From contig JBEKIJ010000003.1 in the NCBI GenBank assembly GCA_050011815.1, positions 1 to 64,000 on the forward strand: a stretch of DNA of 64,000 nt, read 5' to 3'. This document shows positions 24,750 to 33,376 of this stretch, piece after piece. The translations under genes and the position numbers were made by a program. The number at the start of each line of letters is the position of its first letter. Position 1 is the stretch's first letter. Origin of the DNA: Chersky-840 sp050011815. Its GTDB lineage: Bacteria; Actinomycetota; Acidimicrobiia; Acidimicrobiales; UBA8190. Below the pieces are notes generated by a model, which ran no database searches, was not told where the DNA came from, and was given only the letters and a program-made list of their open reading frames with translations.

Positions 24750-25370
24750 ATGCCGGTCACGCTCGGCGACCTCGTGGGAGGCGGGCGGGCCGCCGTGGTC
24801 ACCATGGAGATCCAGCGGGGCGTGGTGGGTGACCTGTCGAGCTTTCCCGAGCTCGCCGCGGCGGCACGGGACCTCGGCGTCATCGACAACACGGCCCGGC
24901 TGCTGGCCGCGGCGCGCGCCGCCGATGTCCCCGTGGTCCATTGCACGGCGGGGTTCCGGTCGGATCGGCGCGGGTCCCCCGCCAACGCGCCCCTCATCAC
25001 CGCCATGCTGCGCCGACCCGAGCACCTCGTCGACGGCACGGCCGCGGTGGAGCTGGTCCCCGAGCTCGGTCCCGCTCCCGGTGACCTCGTGTCGCACCGT
25101 GGCCATGGCGTCTCCCCCTTCACCGGCACGTCCCTCGATTCGGTGCTGCGGGCGGTGGGCGTGCGCACCGTGGTGGCGACCGGTGTGTCACTGAACCTGG
25201 GCATCGTGGGGCTCGCCGTCGAAGCGGTGAACCTGGGGTACCGCGTGGTCGTCGCCACCGATGCCGTGTGCGGCGTCCCTCGCCACTACGCCGACGAGGT
25301 GATGCGCCATACCTTGGCCCTGGTCGCCACCCTGGCGAGCGCGGATGAGATCGCGGGGGCCTTCTCCTGA
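24750..25370 (+). CDS. Isochorismatase-fold protein lacking the usual catalytic triad
   Basis: 206 residues with the fold signature of cysteine hydrolases of the isochorismatase/nicotinamidase superfamily (VVATGVSLNLGIVGLAVEAV, PFTGTSLDSVLRAVGV). The three catalytic residues are not conserved. The Asp of the first strand is Glu20 (VTMEIQRG). The Lys position is Ser115 (DLVSHRG). The nucleophile Cys is Gly151 (NLGIVG). The protein therefore probably does not use the standard hydrolase chemistry; it may be a binding protein or use a different mechanism. It follows fadD19 on the same strand, a possible two-gene unit. Start ATG at 24750. Confidence 0.8.
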   Translation: MPVTLGDLVGGGRAAVVTMEIQRGVVGDLSSFPELAAAARDLGVIDNTARLLAAARAADVPVVHCTAGFRSDRRGSPANAPLITAMLRRPEHLVDGTAAVELVPELGPAPGDLVSHRGHGVSPFTGTSLDSVLRAVGVRTVVATGVSLNLGIVGLAVEAVNLGYRVVVATDAVCGVPRHYADEVMRHTLALVATLASADEIAGAFS

Positions 25371-25674
25371 GGGTGGATGGTCGTCGAAGTCGACGGCGGG
25401 CGGCGACGGCGTCTGAGACGTGGGCGGCGTCGTGCTCGGGCCCGCATCACCCGTCGTGCGGTACGTCGGGACCGCCGCCGCATGTGCCGACCCCGGGGGG
25501 GCCGAGGGTGACACCGCGACGGCGAACCCGACCAAGCGCCTCACCAACGAGGACCCGCCTCAGGCGACGACGCTCGAGCCCCCCGCACTGACGCACAGGT
25601 GACCGGGGACGAGGCTACTTCTTCTCTGCCCGCCACATCCGGAACACCGCAGGGTCGGCGACCGACGCCCGATA
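25371..25674. other. Gap with no recognised gene
   Basis: 304 bases between the isochorismatase-fold gene and the PIG-L gene. GC-rich, with short open frames on both strands but no ribosome site or conserved motif that I can support. It presumably holds the PIG-L promoter. Confidence 0.5.
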
Positions 25675-26472
25675 ATGTCTCGCGCCGTGTTCAGCCCGTC
25701 TGCGCGTGCGTTCGTGGAGGACGCGCTCGAACCGCTCAATCCGGCGCTGAGGACGATGGTCCGCGGCGCGCTGTTCCGCACCGGCAGCGACGTGACCGAG
25801 GCTGCCGCTCGGAGGCCGTGCCTGGTGCTGGCCCCCCATCCCGACGACGAGACGCTCGGTGTCGGAGCGACCATCATGCGTAAGGTCGACGCCGGGACAC
25901 CGGTGCACCTCGTGGTGGCCACCGACGGGAGCAAGTCGCCGGTGGGCGACCCGGTGGAGGTGGCCGCTCTGCGCACGGGTGAGCTGCGGGCCGCGTGCGG
26001 GGTGCTCGGCTTGTCCGACGGTGACGTCACCCGGCTCCCCTTCGTCGACGCCGAGCTGGCCCGGAGCGACGGCACCCTCGTGGCGGCCATCGCCGAGGTG
26101 GTCGCCGCCTGGCGTCCCGCCGAGGTGTTGGTCACGGGCGAGGACGACCCCCACGAGGATCACGCCGTCCTCGGGGCGGCGACGCGCCGCGCCCTGGCGG
26201 GGACAGGGGTCCGGATGCTCACCTACCCGATCTGGCAGTTCGACCGGCCGGTCCGTCTCCTGCGCTACCTGCGACGGGGCGGGCGGCCCGAGCTCGTGCG
26301 CACGGAGGGCTACCGGGCCCGCAAGCGCGAGGCGATGCTGTGCTACCCGTCTCAGATGGCGGCCCGCAACGACGACCCCGAGGGCCTCAGGCCCAACTTC
26401 CTGCCGAACTTCGAGGGTCCCTACGAGATGTTCTTCCCCGTCGACCCGGGCCGGGGAGGCCGAACGTCGTGA
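25675..26472 (+). CDS. PIG-L/LmbE family N-acetylglucosaminyl-type deacetylase
   Basis: 265 residues. The zinc motif APHPDDETLG (His55, Asp57, Asp58) and a second motif EDDPHEDHAVLG place it in the PIG-L/LmbE family, zinc-dependent deacetylases of N-acetylated amino sugars and related compounds such as mycothiol or natural-product precursors. An N-terminal extension of about 45 residues precedes the domain. The late C-terminal part has SQMAARNDDPEGLRPNFL, common in a subgroup with unknown substrate. It is not adjacent to mycothiol genes. Its stop codon and that of the convergent LLM gene fall inside one 15-base palindrome. Confidence 0.88.
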   Translation: MSRAVFSPSARAFVEDALEPLNPALRTMVRGALFRTGSDVTEAAARRPCLVLAPHPDDETLGVGATIMRKVDAGTPVHLVVATDGSKSPVGDPVEVAALRTGELRAACGVLGLSDGDVTRLPFVDAELARSDGTLVAAIAEVVAAWRPAEVLVTGEDDPHEDHAVLGAATRRALAGTGVRMLTYPIWQFDRPVRLLRYLRRGGRPELVRTEGYRARKREAMLCYPSQMAARNDDPEGLRPNFLPNFEGPYEMFFPVDPGRGGRTS

Positions 26473-26484
26473 GCGGACCGCTCA
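26470..26484. terminator. Palindrome spanning both convergent stop codons
   Basis: TGAGCG-GAC-CGCTCA is a perfect six-base-arm palindrome. Its first three bases are the stop of the PIG-L gene and its last three are the stop of the LLM gene on the other strand. It could fold as a mini-terminator on either transcript. Confidence 0.4.
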
Positions 26485-27609
26485 GGCGCCGACCTGGGCG
26501 ATGCGCTGGCGGGTGGTGCTGTGCACGGGGTCCTTGTCGAATTTGGGCAGGACGTGCTTGCCGAAGACGCTCACGGCCTCCTCGCACAGCTCGATGGGCA
26601 TCGACGACGACAGCATCCCGAAGCTCAGTTGGTCGGCACCGGTGTCGGCGAAGCGCTGGATCGAGCGTTCCACCTCGTCGGGGCTCCCCACCGCGATGAG
26701 GCCGCTCTCGATGTTCTTGTCGATCTGCTCGGGCGTGGACGGCGGGATGAGGTTGGGCCAATCGGGGACGCCCGGCGGGCGGGGGAAGGTGTCGAGATAG
26801 CGGAACACCAGGCTCAGATGGACGTTGGAGTCGATGTTGGCGAACACGTCCCGAGCCCGCCCGCCGTCCTCCAGGCAGAGCATCTGCGTGGTGATCATGA
26901 CGTTGTTGTTGACGTATCCACCCACGGGATCGGCGCTCTCGATCTCCTTCTTGTACTTCTCGATGAGCGGGGCGAACCCCTCGGGCTTGCCGAAGGCGAA
27001 GCACAGCACCCCGAGGCCCTGACGGGCGGCGAGCTCGAAGGTCTCGGGGCTGCCCGCGGCCACCCACAGGGGCGGGTGGGGGTTGGTGTAGGGCTTGGGG
27101 AGGACGTTGCGCGTCGGCATGGAGAAGAACTTGCCGTCGTAGGAGTAGTCCTCCTCCTTCCACATGCGGACGATCTGGGGGAGCGTCTCCGCCACCATCT
27201 GGCGGGTGAGCTCCTGGTCATCGATGCCGAAGCCCTTCTGCTCGGTGGTCGACGACCCCCGACCGGTGCCCATCTCGAAACGGCCCTCGGACAGGTGGTC
27301 GAGCATGGCCACCCGCTCGGCCACGCGGGCGGGGTGGTTGGCGGGCGGGGTGAGGTTGAAGATGCCCGAGCCCAGGTGGATGTTCTTGGTCTGGGCCGCG
27401 GCGAAGGCCATGAAGGACTCGTTGGCCGAGAGGTGGGAGTAGTCGGTGAGGAAGTGGTGCTCCGATGACCAGGAGTACTTGAAGCCCGCCGCGTCGGCCG
27501 CCCGGATGTAGGCGAGCTCGTCCATGATGCGGTCGTGCTCCGCCGATGCGCCGTGGGCCTCGCGGTACTGGGGCAGGAGGCTGACGGCGTTGAAGATCCC
27601 GAACTCCAT
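26482..27609 (-). CDS. LLM-class flavin-dependent oxidoreductase (bacterial luciferase family)
   Basis: 375 residues from an ATG with GAGAGGAGCG upstream. TIM-barrel protein of the luciferase-like monooxygenase family: DELAYIRAADAAGFKYSW, SEHHFL, NIHLGSGIFNLTPPANHPARVAERVAMLD in short blocks, then FEMGTGRGSSTTEQKGFG and a C-terminal DTGADQLSFGMLSSSM. The family uses FMN or F420; the EHH region and the RGSST loop look FMN-type but this is not certain. The KstR-type site at 27662 lies 53 bases upstream of its start and faces fadD17 on the other side, so it may belong to the sterol regulon. Confidence 0.85.
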   Translation of the reverse strand: MEFGIFNAVSLLPQYREAHGASAEHDRIMDELAYIRAADAAGFKYSWSSEHHFLTDYSHLSANESFMAFAAAQTKNIHLGSGIFNLTPPANHPARVAERVAMLDHLSEGRFEMGTGRGSSTTEQKGFGIDDQELTRQMVAETLPQIVRMWKEEDYSYDGKFFSMPTRNVLPKPYTNPHPPLWVAAGSPETFELAARQGLGVLCFAFGKPEGFAPLIEKYKKEIESADPVGGYVNNNVMITTQMLCLEDGGRARDVFANIDSNVHLSLVFRYLDTFPRPPGVPDWPNLIPPSTPEQIDKNIESGLIAVGSPDEVERSIQRFADTGADQLSFGMLSSSMPIELCEEAVSVFGKHVLPKFDKDPVHSTTRQRIAQVGA

Positions 27610-27661
27610 GGCGAAACGCTCCTCTCGCTCGGTTCGGAACGTACCATCTTGCCTTCGAAAA

Positions 27662-27675
27662 TGCAACGTGTTCCA
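27662..27675. promoter_or_regulatory. KstR-type palindrome between the LLM gene and fadD17 (exact match)
   Basis: TGCAACGTGTTCCA matches TnnAACnnGTTnnA at every fixed base. It sits in the 152-base divergent gap, 53 bases from the LLM start and 87 from fadD17, so one repressor could control both. Confidence 0.65.
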
Positions 27676-27761
27676 ATATTGGGAGCGGGCCGGCGATCCC
27701 GGCCACAGGGGCCCTGACCAGGGCCTCGTGACGGCATGACCGACCGAGGACGGGGCCGACC

Positions 27762-29423
27762 ATGGACACCATCGCCGAACTGCTGCGGGCCCGGGCCGGG
27801 GACGACCGGCCGGGCATGGTGGCCGGGGACGGCCGGTGGACCTGGAGCGAGATCGTGGCCGCCAGCGGGGACCGGGCCGCCCTGCTGGCGCAACGACGGG
27901 CCCCGGGGCCCTTCCACGTGGCCACGCTCCTCGACAACGTCCCCGAGCACGTGCTGTGGCTGGGGGCCGCCGCGGTGGCCGGAGCGGTGCTCGTCGGCGG
28001 CAACTCGACCCACCGGGGGACCGACCTGGCCCGCGACCTCGCCCACACCGAGTGCCAGCTCCTGGTCACCGACCGGGCCCATCTCCCCCTCGTCGACGGG
28101 CTCGACCTCGGACCCGGCATCGGGACGGTGGCGGCCTCGAGCCCCCGGGTGGTGGTGGTGGACGACCCCCACCACCGGGCCGAGCTCGAGAAGGTGGCGG
28201 GGGCCGGGCTCCCCGACCCCGGCGCGGCGGGCGTGGACGAGGACAGCCTCGGCTACCTGATCTTCACCTCGGGCACCTCGGGCGCACCCAAGGCATGTCG
28301 GTGCACCCACGGGCGCCTGGCCCGCATCGGGATCATCGTGGCCCAGATGTTCGGGCTCGGTGCCGACGACGTCTGCTACGTCTCGATGCCCCTGTTCCAC
28401 TCCAACGCGCTCATGGCGGGCCTGGCGCCGACCCTCGCCGCCGGGGCGACCATCGCGTTGCCGAGCACGGGCCGCTTCTCGGCCTCGGGGTTCCTCCCCG
28501 ATGTCCGGCGCCACGGGGTCACGTACTTCAACTACGTGGGCAAGCCCTTGTCCTACATCCTCGCCACCCCCGAGCAACCCGACGACGGCGAGAACTCACT
28601 CGTCCGGGTGTTCGGCAACGAAGGCGCGGAGATCGACATCGCTCGATTCGGTGAGCGCTTCGGCTGCGTGGTGGTCGACAGCTACGGGTCCACCGAGGGC
28701 GGCGCCACGGTGCAGCGCACACCCGACATGCCCCGCGGTGCCCTTGGTCGGGCGCCCGAGGGCACCATGGTCGTCGACCCCGTGACCGGTCGTCGGTGTC
28801 CCCCGGCACGCTTCGACGACAAGGGCGTGCTCGTGAACTCCGAGGAGGCCGTGGGCGAGCTCGTCTCGACGGGTGGCTCCAGCGGGTTCGAGGGGTACTG
28901 GCGCAACGACGAGGCCGAGCTGGCCCGGCTGCGCAACGGGTGGTACTGGACGGGCGACCTCGCCTATCAGGACGAGGCGGGGTTCTTCTACTTCGCGGGC
29001 CGCTCCGACGACTGGCTGCGGGTGGACGGGGAGAACTTCGCGGCAGCACCGGTGGCACGCATCTTGGAGCGTCACCCCGGTGTGGTCCTGGCCGCGGTGT
29101 ACGCCGTGCCCGATCCCGTCGTCGGCGATCAGGTCATGGCGGCGTTGCAGATGCGGCCCGGGACGGCCTTCGACGCCGAGGAGTTCGGGGCGTTCCTCGC
29201 CTCCCAGAGCGACCTGGGAACGAAATGGGCGCCACGGTTCGTGCGCGTGTGCCCCGCGCTGCCCGTCACCGCCACGTCCAAGGTGCTCGTCCGCATGCTC
29301 CGGAGCCAGCGGTGGAATTGCGACGACCCGGTGTGGTGGCGCCCGGGGCGTGCCCCCGACGCGCCGTACCAAGCCCTGGGGCGGGCCGACGCCGACGAAC
29401 TCGAGGCGTCGATCGGCGGTTAG
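27762..29423 (+). CDS. fadD17: FadD17-like sterol side-chain acyl-CoA synthetase
   Basis: 553 residues. AMP-forming ligase with P-loop FTSGTSGAPKA (168-178) followed by CRCTHGRLARIG, then DDVCYVSMPLFHSNALM, TYFNYVGKPLSYILATPE, GNEGAEIDIARFGERFG and YWTGDLAYQDEAGFFYFAGR. These blocks match M. tuberculosis FadD17 (Rv3506) very closely from memory. FadD17 activates the C24-type steroid side chain. In M. tuberculosis it lies beside fadE26-fadE27; here those two genes are 20 kb away at 49604-51911 but carry the same kind of operator. Start ATG at 27762. Confidence 0.88.
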   Translation: MDTIAELLRARAGDDRPGMVAGDGRWTWSEIVAASGDRAALLAQRRAPGPFHVATLLDNVPEHVLWLGAAAVAGAVLVGGNSTHRGTDLARDLAHTECQLLVTDRAHLPLVDGLDLGPGIGTVAASSPRVVVVDDPHHRAELEKVAGAGLPDPGAAGVDEDSLGYLIFTSGTSGAPKACRCTHGRLARIGIIVAQMFGLGADDVCYVSMPLFHSNALMAGLAPTLAAGATIALPSTGRFSASGFLPDVRRHGVTYFNYVGKPLSYILATPEQPDDGENSLVRVFGNEGAEIDIARFGERFGCVVVDSYGSTEGGATVQRTPDMPRGALGRAPEGTMVVDPVTGRRCPPARFDDKGVLVNSEEAVGELVSTGGSSGFEGYWRNDEAELARLRNGWYWTGDLAYQDEAGFFYFAGRSDDWLRVDGENFAAAPVARILERHPGVVLAAVYAVPDPVVGDQVMAALQMRPGTAFDAEEFGAFLASQSDLGTKWAPRFVRVCPALPVTATSKVLVRMLRSQRWNCDDPVWWRPGRAPDAPYQALGRADADELEASIGG

Positions 29424-29463
29424 GAGCGCGCCCCGGTCACCGGCTCGGGAATAGGATCGCCTG

Positions 29464-29787
29464 ATGCTGTCGAGGGTGATGACGTTCTATTCCGAGAGCG
29501 TGAGCATGACCGAGGTCGTCGAGTCGTTGCGGTCGGAGCTCCCCCCCACCTACGCATCGCTCCCCGGCTTTCGAGGACTGCTCGTCCTCGAGAAGGCGGG
29601 CCCGCGCAACCACGTCATCGCCGTGACGCTGTGGGACGACGAAGCCGCCGTGCAAGCCAGCGAGGGTCTGGCCGACAGCATCGCCGATCGCATCGCCGCG
29701 GCCACCGGGACGTCGGTGACCCGCAACATCTACAACGTGCTCGGCCGGATCGGGGTGGCCGAACGCAAGCACGACGCACCCGGGTAA
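29464..29787 (+). CDS. Small dimeric alpha/beta-barrel protein (ABM-like), function unknown
   Basis: 107 residues. The pattern MTFYSESVSMTEVVESLR, LPGFRGLLVLEKAGPRNHVIAVTLWDDEA in blocks resembles the ferredoxin-like fold of antibiotic-biosynthesis monooxygenases and EthD-like proteins (beta-alpha-beta with a hydrophobic pocket). No catalytic residue is obvious. It is 40 bases after fadD17 on the same strand, so it may be cotranscribed. Confidence 0.7.
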   Translation: MLSRVMTFYSESVSMTEVVESLRSELPPTYASLPGFRGLLVLEKAGPRNHVIAVTLWDDEAAVQASEGLADSIADRIAAATGTSVTRNIYNVLGRIGVAERKHDAPG

Positions 29788-29809
29788 CCGAACCGATCCG
29801 ACCGACGTC

Positions 29810-30667
29810 GTGACACCGGATCTCGGCCAGCTCGCGGTGGACGTCGAACGGCACGAGGCGAGCGTGTGGGCCTCGTGCTTCGACGCCGCCGCCGCCACCA
29901 CGGGAAACCCGGCGGGAGTGATCGTGGACCGCTCGTTCGAGCCACCGTTGGCGGTGGCCCAAGCCATCGATTCTGTCGACGTCAACCGGGTGCTCGGCCT
30001 CGGGATGTTCTCGCCGGCCACCCCGGAGACGATCTGGGCCGTCGCCGACTTCTTCGCGTCACACGGCCCATCGACCTTCCGCATCGAACTGGCACCGGTG
30101 GCGTCCCCACCGCACCTCGAGAAGGAACTGCTCGACAGGGTCGGGCTGCGACGACTCGAGGGAACGATCACGAAGAAATGGGGTTCCGTCGAGCACCTCC
30201 CCCCGCCCTCGACAGACGTCGAGGTCCGATTGCTCGGTGGCGAGCATCGCGACGAGGTGGCCGAGCTGAACGTCAGGGCATGGGGGGCATGGGAGGCGGC
30301 CGGTCCCATGAAGACGTGGTTCGGCGCCACCGTGGGGACGGCGCGCTTCCGCCACTACGGCGTCTTCGACGGTGGCCGTCTCGTGTCGGTCCAGGCCCTC
30401 TCGGTCTCCGGCGAGCTGGGGTGGGTGGGGTTCGCGGCAACCCATCCCCGCTACCGGGGGAGGTTCGGCCGCGCCATCAACGTCGTTCTCCTCGGCGATG
30501 CCCGTGACCTGGGCTGCCGGTTCGTCCATACCGAGGTCGAGACCAGGTACGCGGCGACGAAGAAGTCGTTGCTGGAGAGGCTCTACGACCGGACGCTGTA
30601 CTCGTCGGTTCCCTCGCGGGTCCCGCTCCCCGGGCGGTGGGTGGCGTCGAGCGGCGGTGACCCATAA
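29810..30667 (+). CDS. GNAT-family acetyltransferase with an extra N-terminal region
   Basis: 285 residues. The C-terminal half shows the GNAT core: VEVRLLGGEHRDEVAELNVRAW, LVSVQALSVSGELGWVGFAA, THPRYRGRFGRAINVVLLGDAR (acetyl-CoA binding loop R-x-x-G-R/x-G) and DLGCRFVHTEVE. The N-terminal 130 residues are partly acetyltransferase-like (FRIELAPVASPPHLEKELLDRVGLRR), suggesting a tandem-GNAT arrangement with a degenerate first copy. Start is a GTG at 29810 with a weak ribosome site. Substrate unknown. Confidence 0.75.
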   Translation: MTPDLGQLAVDVERHEASVWASCFDAAAATTGNPAGVIVDRSFEPPLAVAQAIDSVDVNRVLGLGMFSPATPETIWAVADFFASHGPSTFRIELAPVASPPHLEKELLDRVGLRRLEGTITKKWGSVEHLPPPSTDVEVRLLGGEHRDEVAELNVRAWGAWEAAGPMKTWFGATVGTARFRHYGVFDGGRLVSVQALSVSGELGWVGFAATHPRYRGRFGRAINVVLLGDARDLGCRFVHTEVETRYAATKKSLLERLYDRTLYSSVPSRVPLPGRWVASSGGDP

Positions 30668-30744
30668 TGAGGCTCGGTCTCGCGAGGTGGGTGATCTTCG
30701 CCATCGAGACGCCGCAGCCGTGACCACACACCCAGGGGAGCCCG

Positions 30745-31863
30745 ATGAGACGAGCAGGCCTACTTGCCCTCACCCTGGCCGTCGGTGTGGTGCTGGCCGG
30801 ATGCTCGGCGTCGGGGTCCACCTCGGGCGGGCCGAACCTGGCCCGACCGGGTCCCTACGCCGTCGGCGTGACGACGCTCGATCTCGGCAGTGCCGGCAAG
30901 CTCGGGGAGCGGCTGGCCACGGTCTTCTACCCGGCTGACGCGTCCAAGGTGGCCGGACACCCGGTGTTCAGCTACAAGCTCGCCGACCCCCTGCCCCATG
31001 CGCTGCTGGCCATCGTCCCGGCCAAGTACAACGCCACGGTCACCGTGAACGCCCATGTCGGCGTGCCCGGCTCGCCCAAAGGCCCGTTCCCCATCGTGCT
31101 GTTCAGCCATGGCTTCGGCGCGTCGCGGCTGTATTACTCCCACGTGCTCACCGGCATCGCGTCGTGGGGCTTCGTGGTGGTCTCGGCCGACTACCTCGAA
31201 CGAGGCCTCCTGGCCGAAGCCACGCAACGGAACGTGACCGACACTCCCGCCCAGGACCTGCGCACCATGTTCTCTTCGCTGAGCGCCACCGAGACCGCCT
31301 CGAGCCGGCGGTCCTCGCCGCTCTACGGCGTGGCCAACCCCCACAAGGTTGCCGCCGTCGGACACTCGGCCGGGGGCCAGACCGCCTTCGACGCCCTGAA
31401 CGACCGCCGCGTCACCATGGCCGTGGGATGGGCCCCGGTCGGGCCGTCGGGCCCGCCGTCGCACAAGCCGGTGATGATCATCGGCGAGGACCAGGACATC
31501 GCCCTCACCAAGGCCACGCTCACCGGGGAGTTCCACAAGTTCCCGGGGCCCACGACGTTCCTCGAGATCTCGGGCGAGGGGCACAACAGCTATACCGACA
31601 TCTGCACGTCGATCCGCCAGGGCAACGGCGGCCTCATCGGCTTCGCCATGTCGCTCCACCTGGTCAGCCAGGAGCTGGCCCAGCTCGCCGTCAACGGGTG
31701 CACGGCGAAGAACATCCCCCCGCAACGGTTCTGGCCCATCGTGCAGTACTACACGGTGGCCGCGCTGCGAAACGGGCTCGGCGTGGGCGCCTCCCCGGTC
31801 CCCGGACCGGCCACCCCCGGCCAGTTCCCGGGGTTCACCATCACCTTCCACCAGCATTCGTGA
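30745..31863 (+). CDS. Lipoprotein alpha/beta hydrolase (PAF-acetylhydrolase/dienelactone hydrolase-like)
   Basis: 372 residues with a lipoprotein signal: MRRAGLLALTLAVGVVLAGC, lipid attached at Cys20, so the enzyme is on the outer face of the membrane. The nucleophile elbow is GHSAGG (Ser208), the oxyanion region VLFSHGFGASRLYY, and a late His in EGHNSYTD. The order and spacing resemble PAF-acetylhydrolase-like esterases. Ribosome site AGGGGAG before the ATG. Likely an esterase or lipase with an unknown substrate. Confidence 0.85.
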   Translation: MRRAGLLALTLAVGVVLAGCSASGSTSGGPNLARPGPYAVGVTTLDLGSAGKLGERLATVFYPADASKVAGHPVFSYKLADPLPHALLAIVPAKYNATVTVNAHVGVPGSPKGPFPIVLFSHGFGASRLYYSHVLTGIASWGFVVVSADYLERGLLAEATQRNVTDTPAQDLRTMFSSLSATETASSRRSSPLYGVANPHKVAAVGHSAGGQTAFDALNDRRVTMAVGWAPVGPSGPPSHKPVMIIGEDQDIALTKATLTGEFHKFPGPTTFLEISGEGHNSYTDICTSIRQGNGGLIGFAMSLHLVSQELAQLAVNGCTAKNIPPQRFWPIVQYYTVAALRNGLGVGASPVPGPATPGQFPGFTITFHQHS

Positions 31864-31879
31864 CCAGAGGAGCAACGCC

Positions 31880-32662
31880 ATGCCCTTCGCCGACGTGAAC
31901 GGCCAGCACATCTACTTCGAGGACACCGGGGGTGGCGGCGCGCCGGTGCTCTTCAGCCACGGCTTTCTCATGGACCACGAGATGTTCGAACCGCAGGTGC
32001 GCGCCCTGTCCGACGAGTTCCGGTGCATCAGCTGGGACGAGCGGGGGTTCGGGCAGACCGAGGCCCTCGGGCCCTTCACCTACTGGGACTCGGCCGACGA
32101 CGCGCTGGCGCTGCTCTCGCACCTGGGCATCGACGCCGCCTTCTTCGTGGGCATGTCCCAGGGTGGGTTCGTCTCCATGCGCGCCGCGTTGCGGGCACCC
32201 CGACGGGTCCGGGGTCTCGGGTTGATCGACTCCACGGGCGGGGTCGAGCCCGAGGAGGCCCGGCCCGGCTACGAAGCCATGCACACCGAGTGGCTGACCA
32301 ACGGGCCCTCGGACGCGCTCGCCGACGTGGTGGCCCAGATCCTCATGAGCCCGGGCTACGACCACTCCCCCTGGGTCGCCAAGTGGCAGGCCCGTCCCAT
32401 CGACGCCTTGCACGAGCCGTTCCGGACCCTCATGGACCGCGACGACCTCTGGGACCGGGTTCCGGAGATCGCCGCCCCCGCCATCGTCTTCCACGGCGAG
32501 ATGGACGCGTCGATCCCCATGGACGACGGCGAGCGCCTGGCCAAGGAGCTTCCCCATTGTGAAGGGCTGGTGCGCATCGCCGGGGCCGGCCATGCCTCGA
32601 ACCTGAGCCATCCCGACGAGGTCAACGGACCGTTGCGCGCCTTCCTGGCCCGCCACGCCTGA
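31880..32662 (+). CDS. Alpha/beta-fold hydrolase
   Basis: 260 residues, 16 bases after the lipoprotein gene with GAGGAGCAA before its ATG, so the two form a unit. Nucleophile elbow GMSQGG (Ser93), DERGFGQTEALGPFTYWD, an acid FHGEMDASIP and a terminal His in GAGHASNLSHPDEV. The SWDERGFGQT block and length fit soluble esterases or C-C hydrolases of the MhpC-like kind, but the substrate cannot be told from sequence. Confidence 0.9.
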   Translation: MPFADVNGQHIYFEDTGGGGAPVLFSHGFLMDHEMFEPQVRALSDEFRCISWDERGFGQTEALGPFTYWDSADDALALLSHLGIDAAFFVGMSQGGFVSMRAALRAPRRVRGLGLIDSTGGVEPEEARPGYEAMHTEWLTNGPSDALADVVAQILMSPGYDHSPWVAKWQARPIDALHEPFRTLMDRDDLWDRVPEIAAPAIVFHGEMDASIPMDDGERLAKELPHCEGLVRIAGAGHASNLSHPDEVNGPLRAFLARHA

Positions 32663-32749
32663 CGGGTCGGCCCGGATGAAGGCGCCGGCGCCTTCCTAAA
32701 GTCTGTTCCCTTCCGTGTCGAAGGCTATGACGAAGGCGGGGAGGGACGG

Positions 32750-33034
32750 GTGTACCAGGGCGAGCCGCAGGACATCGGGGTCCGTCCCGAGACGGTCGAC
32801 ACGGCACCTCCCACTCTCGAGATCGGCACGCAGATCTGTGTACGCGACCGGTTCCTCGGCAATTGGGGCAGCGGGTTCGTGGTGGCCGGCGTGCTCCCCG
32901 GCGGCTACCACATCCGACGTCTCTCGGACGGCTTGACCTTTCCCGACGTGTTCGCGGTCGACGATGTGCGCATGGAGCGACGCCAGGAACCCGACCGCGG
33001 CATCGCCGGGTCGTATCTCGATCGCAGTCTCTGA
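32750..33034 (+). CDS. Small protein of unknown function
   Basis: 94 residues from a GTG with GGGGAGGGA upstream. Single small beta-rich domain: TQICVRDRFLGNWGSGFVVAG, then GYHIRRLSDGLTFPDVFAVDDVRMERR. The F-A-V-D-D-V/I-R ending is typical of a small actinobacterial family I know only as hypothetical. No motif for catalysis or metal. Confidence 0.65.
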   Translation: MYQGEPQDIGVRPETVDTAPPTLEIGTQICVRDRFLGNWGSGFVVAGVLPGGYHIRRLSDGLTFPDVFAVDDVRMERRQEPDRGIAGSYLDRSL

Positions 33035-33108
33035 GCGCCCTTGTTCCTCTGCGGCCGCGCCTGCGGCGGCGCGTCGGTGCCGGGCGGACCGGGGCGGGCG
33101 CTCCTATC

Positions 33109-33375
33109 GTGAGAAACGTGGCAGGTCGTTCGTTCTCGACACACCGTGTGAACGGGTGGGCCCACGCGCACCCGGTGGCATGGAGCATCGTCGCCGGCGT
33201 GGTGTTCGCCGTCGTCTCGTTCCTGGCCAGCGCGGCCTTCGGCTCCCGAGACGTCACCACCCTCGGGGCCGACCTGGCCGGAGGGCTGATCTTCGGGCTC
33301 GTGACGTGGATCGCCACCCGGTACCGGCTGCACCGGCGACTGCGCCGCACCGGGGACGCCGGGTCCTGGCGCTGA
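33109..33375 (+). CDS. Small two-pass membrane protein
   Basis: 88 residues from the GTG at 33109. Two membrane segments (about 25-42, HPVAWSIVAGVVFAVVSF, and 55-70, LAGGLIFGLVTWIATRY) with a short loop, then a basic end RLHRRLRRTG. No family recognised; a small DUF-type membrane protein. A GC-rich hairpin follows the stop. Confidence 0.6.
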   Translation: MRNVAGRSFSTHRVNGWAHAHPVAWSIVAGVVFAVVSFLASAAFGSRDVTTLGADLAGGLIFGLVTWIATRYRLHRRLRRTGDAGSWR

Positions 33376-33376
33376 G

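Noticed and set aside
25188..25547. Minus-strand open frame with a signal-peptide-like N-terminus in the 25371-25674 gap
   Set aside because: It runs deep into the isochorismatase-fold gene, has no ribosome site and the part after the hydrophobic stretch is low complexity. Not supportable as a gene.
27615..27640. GGTTCGGAACG-type sequence near the LLM gene as a LexA box
   Set aside because: The spacing does not fit an actinobacterial LexA site, and nothing in the neighbourhood is a DNA-repair gene.
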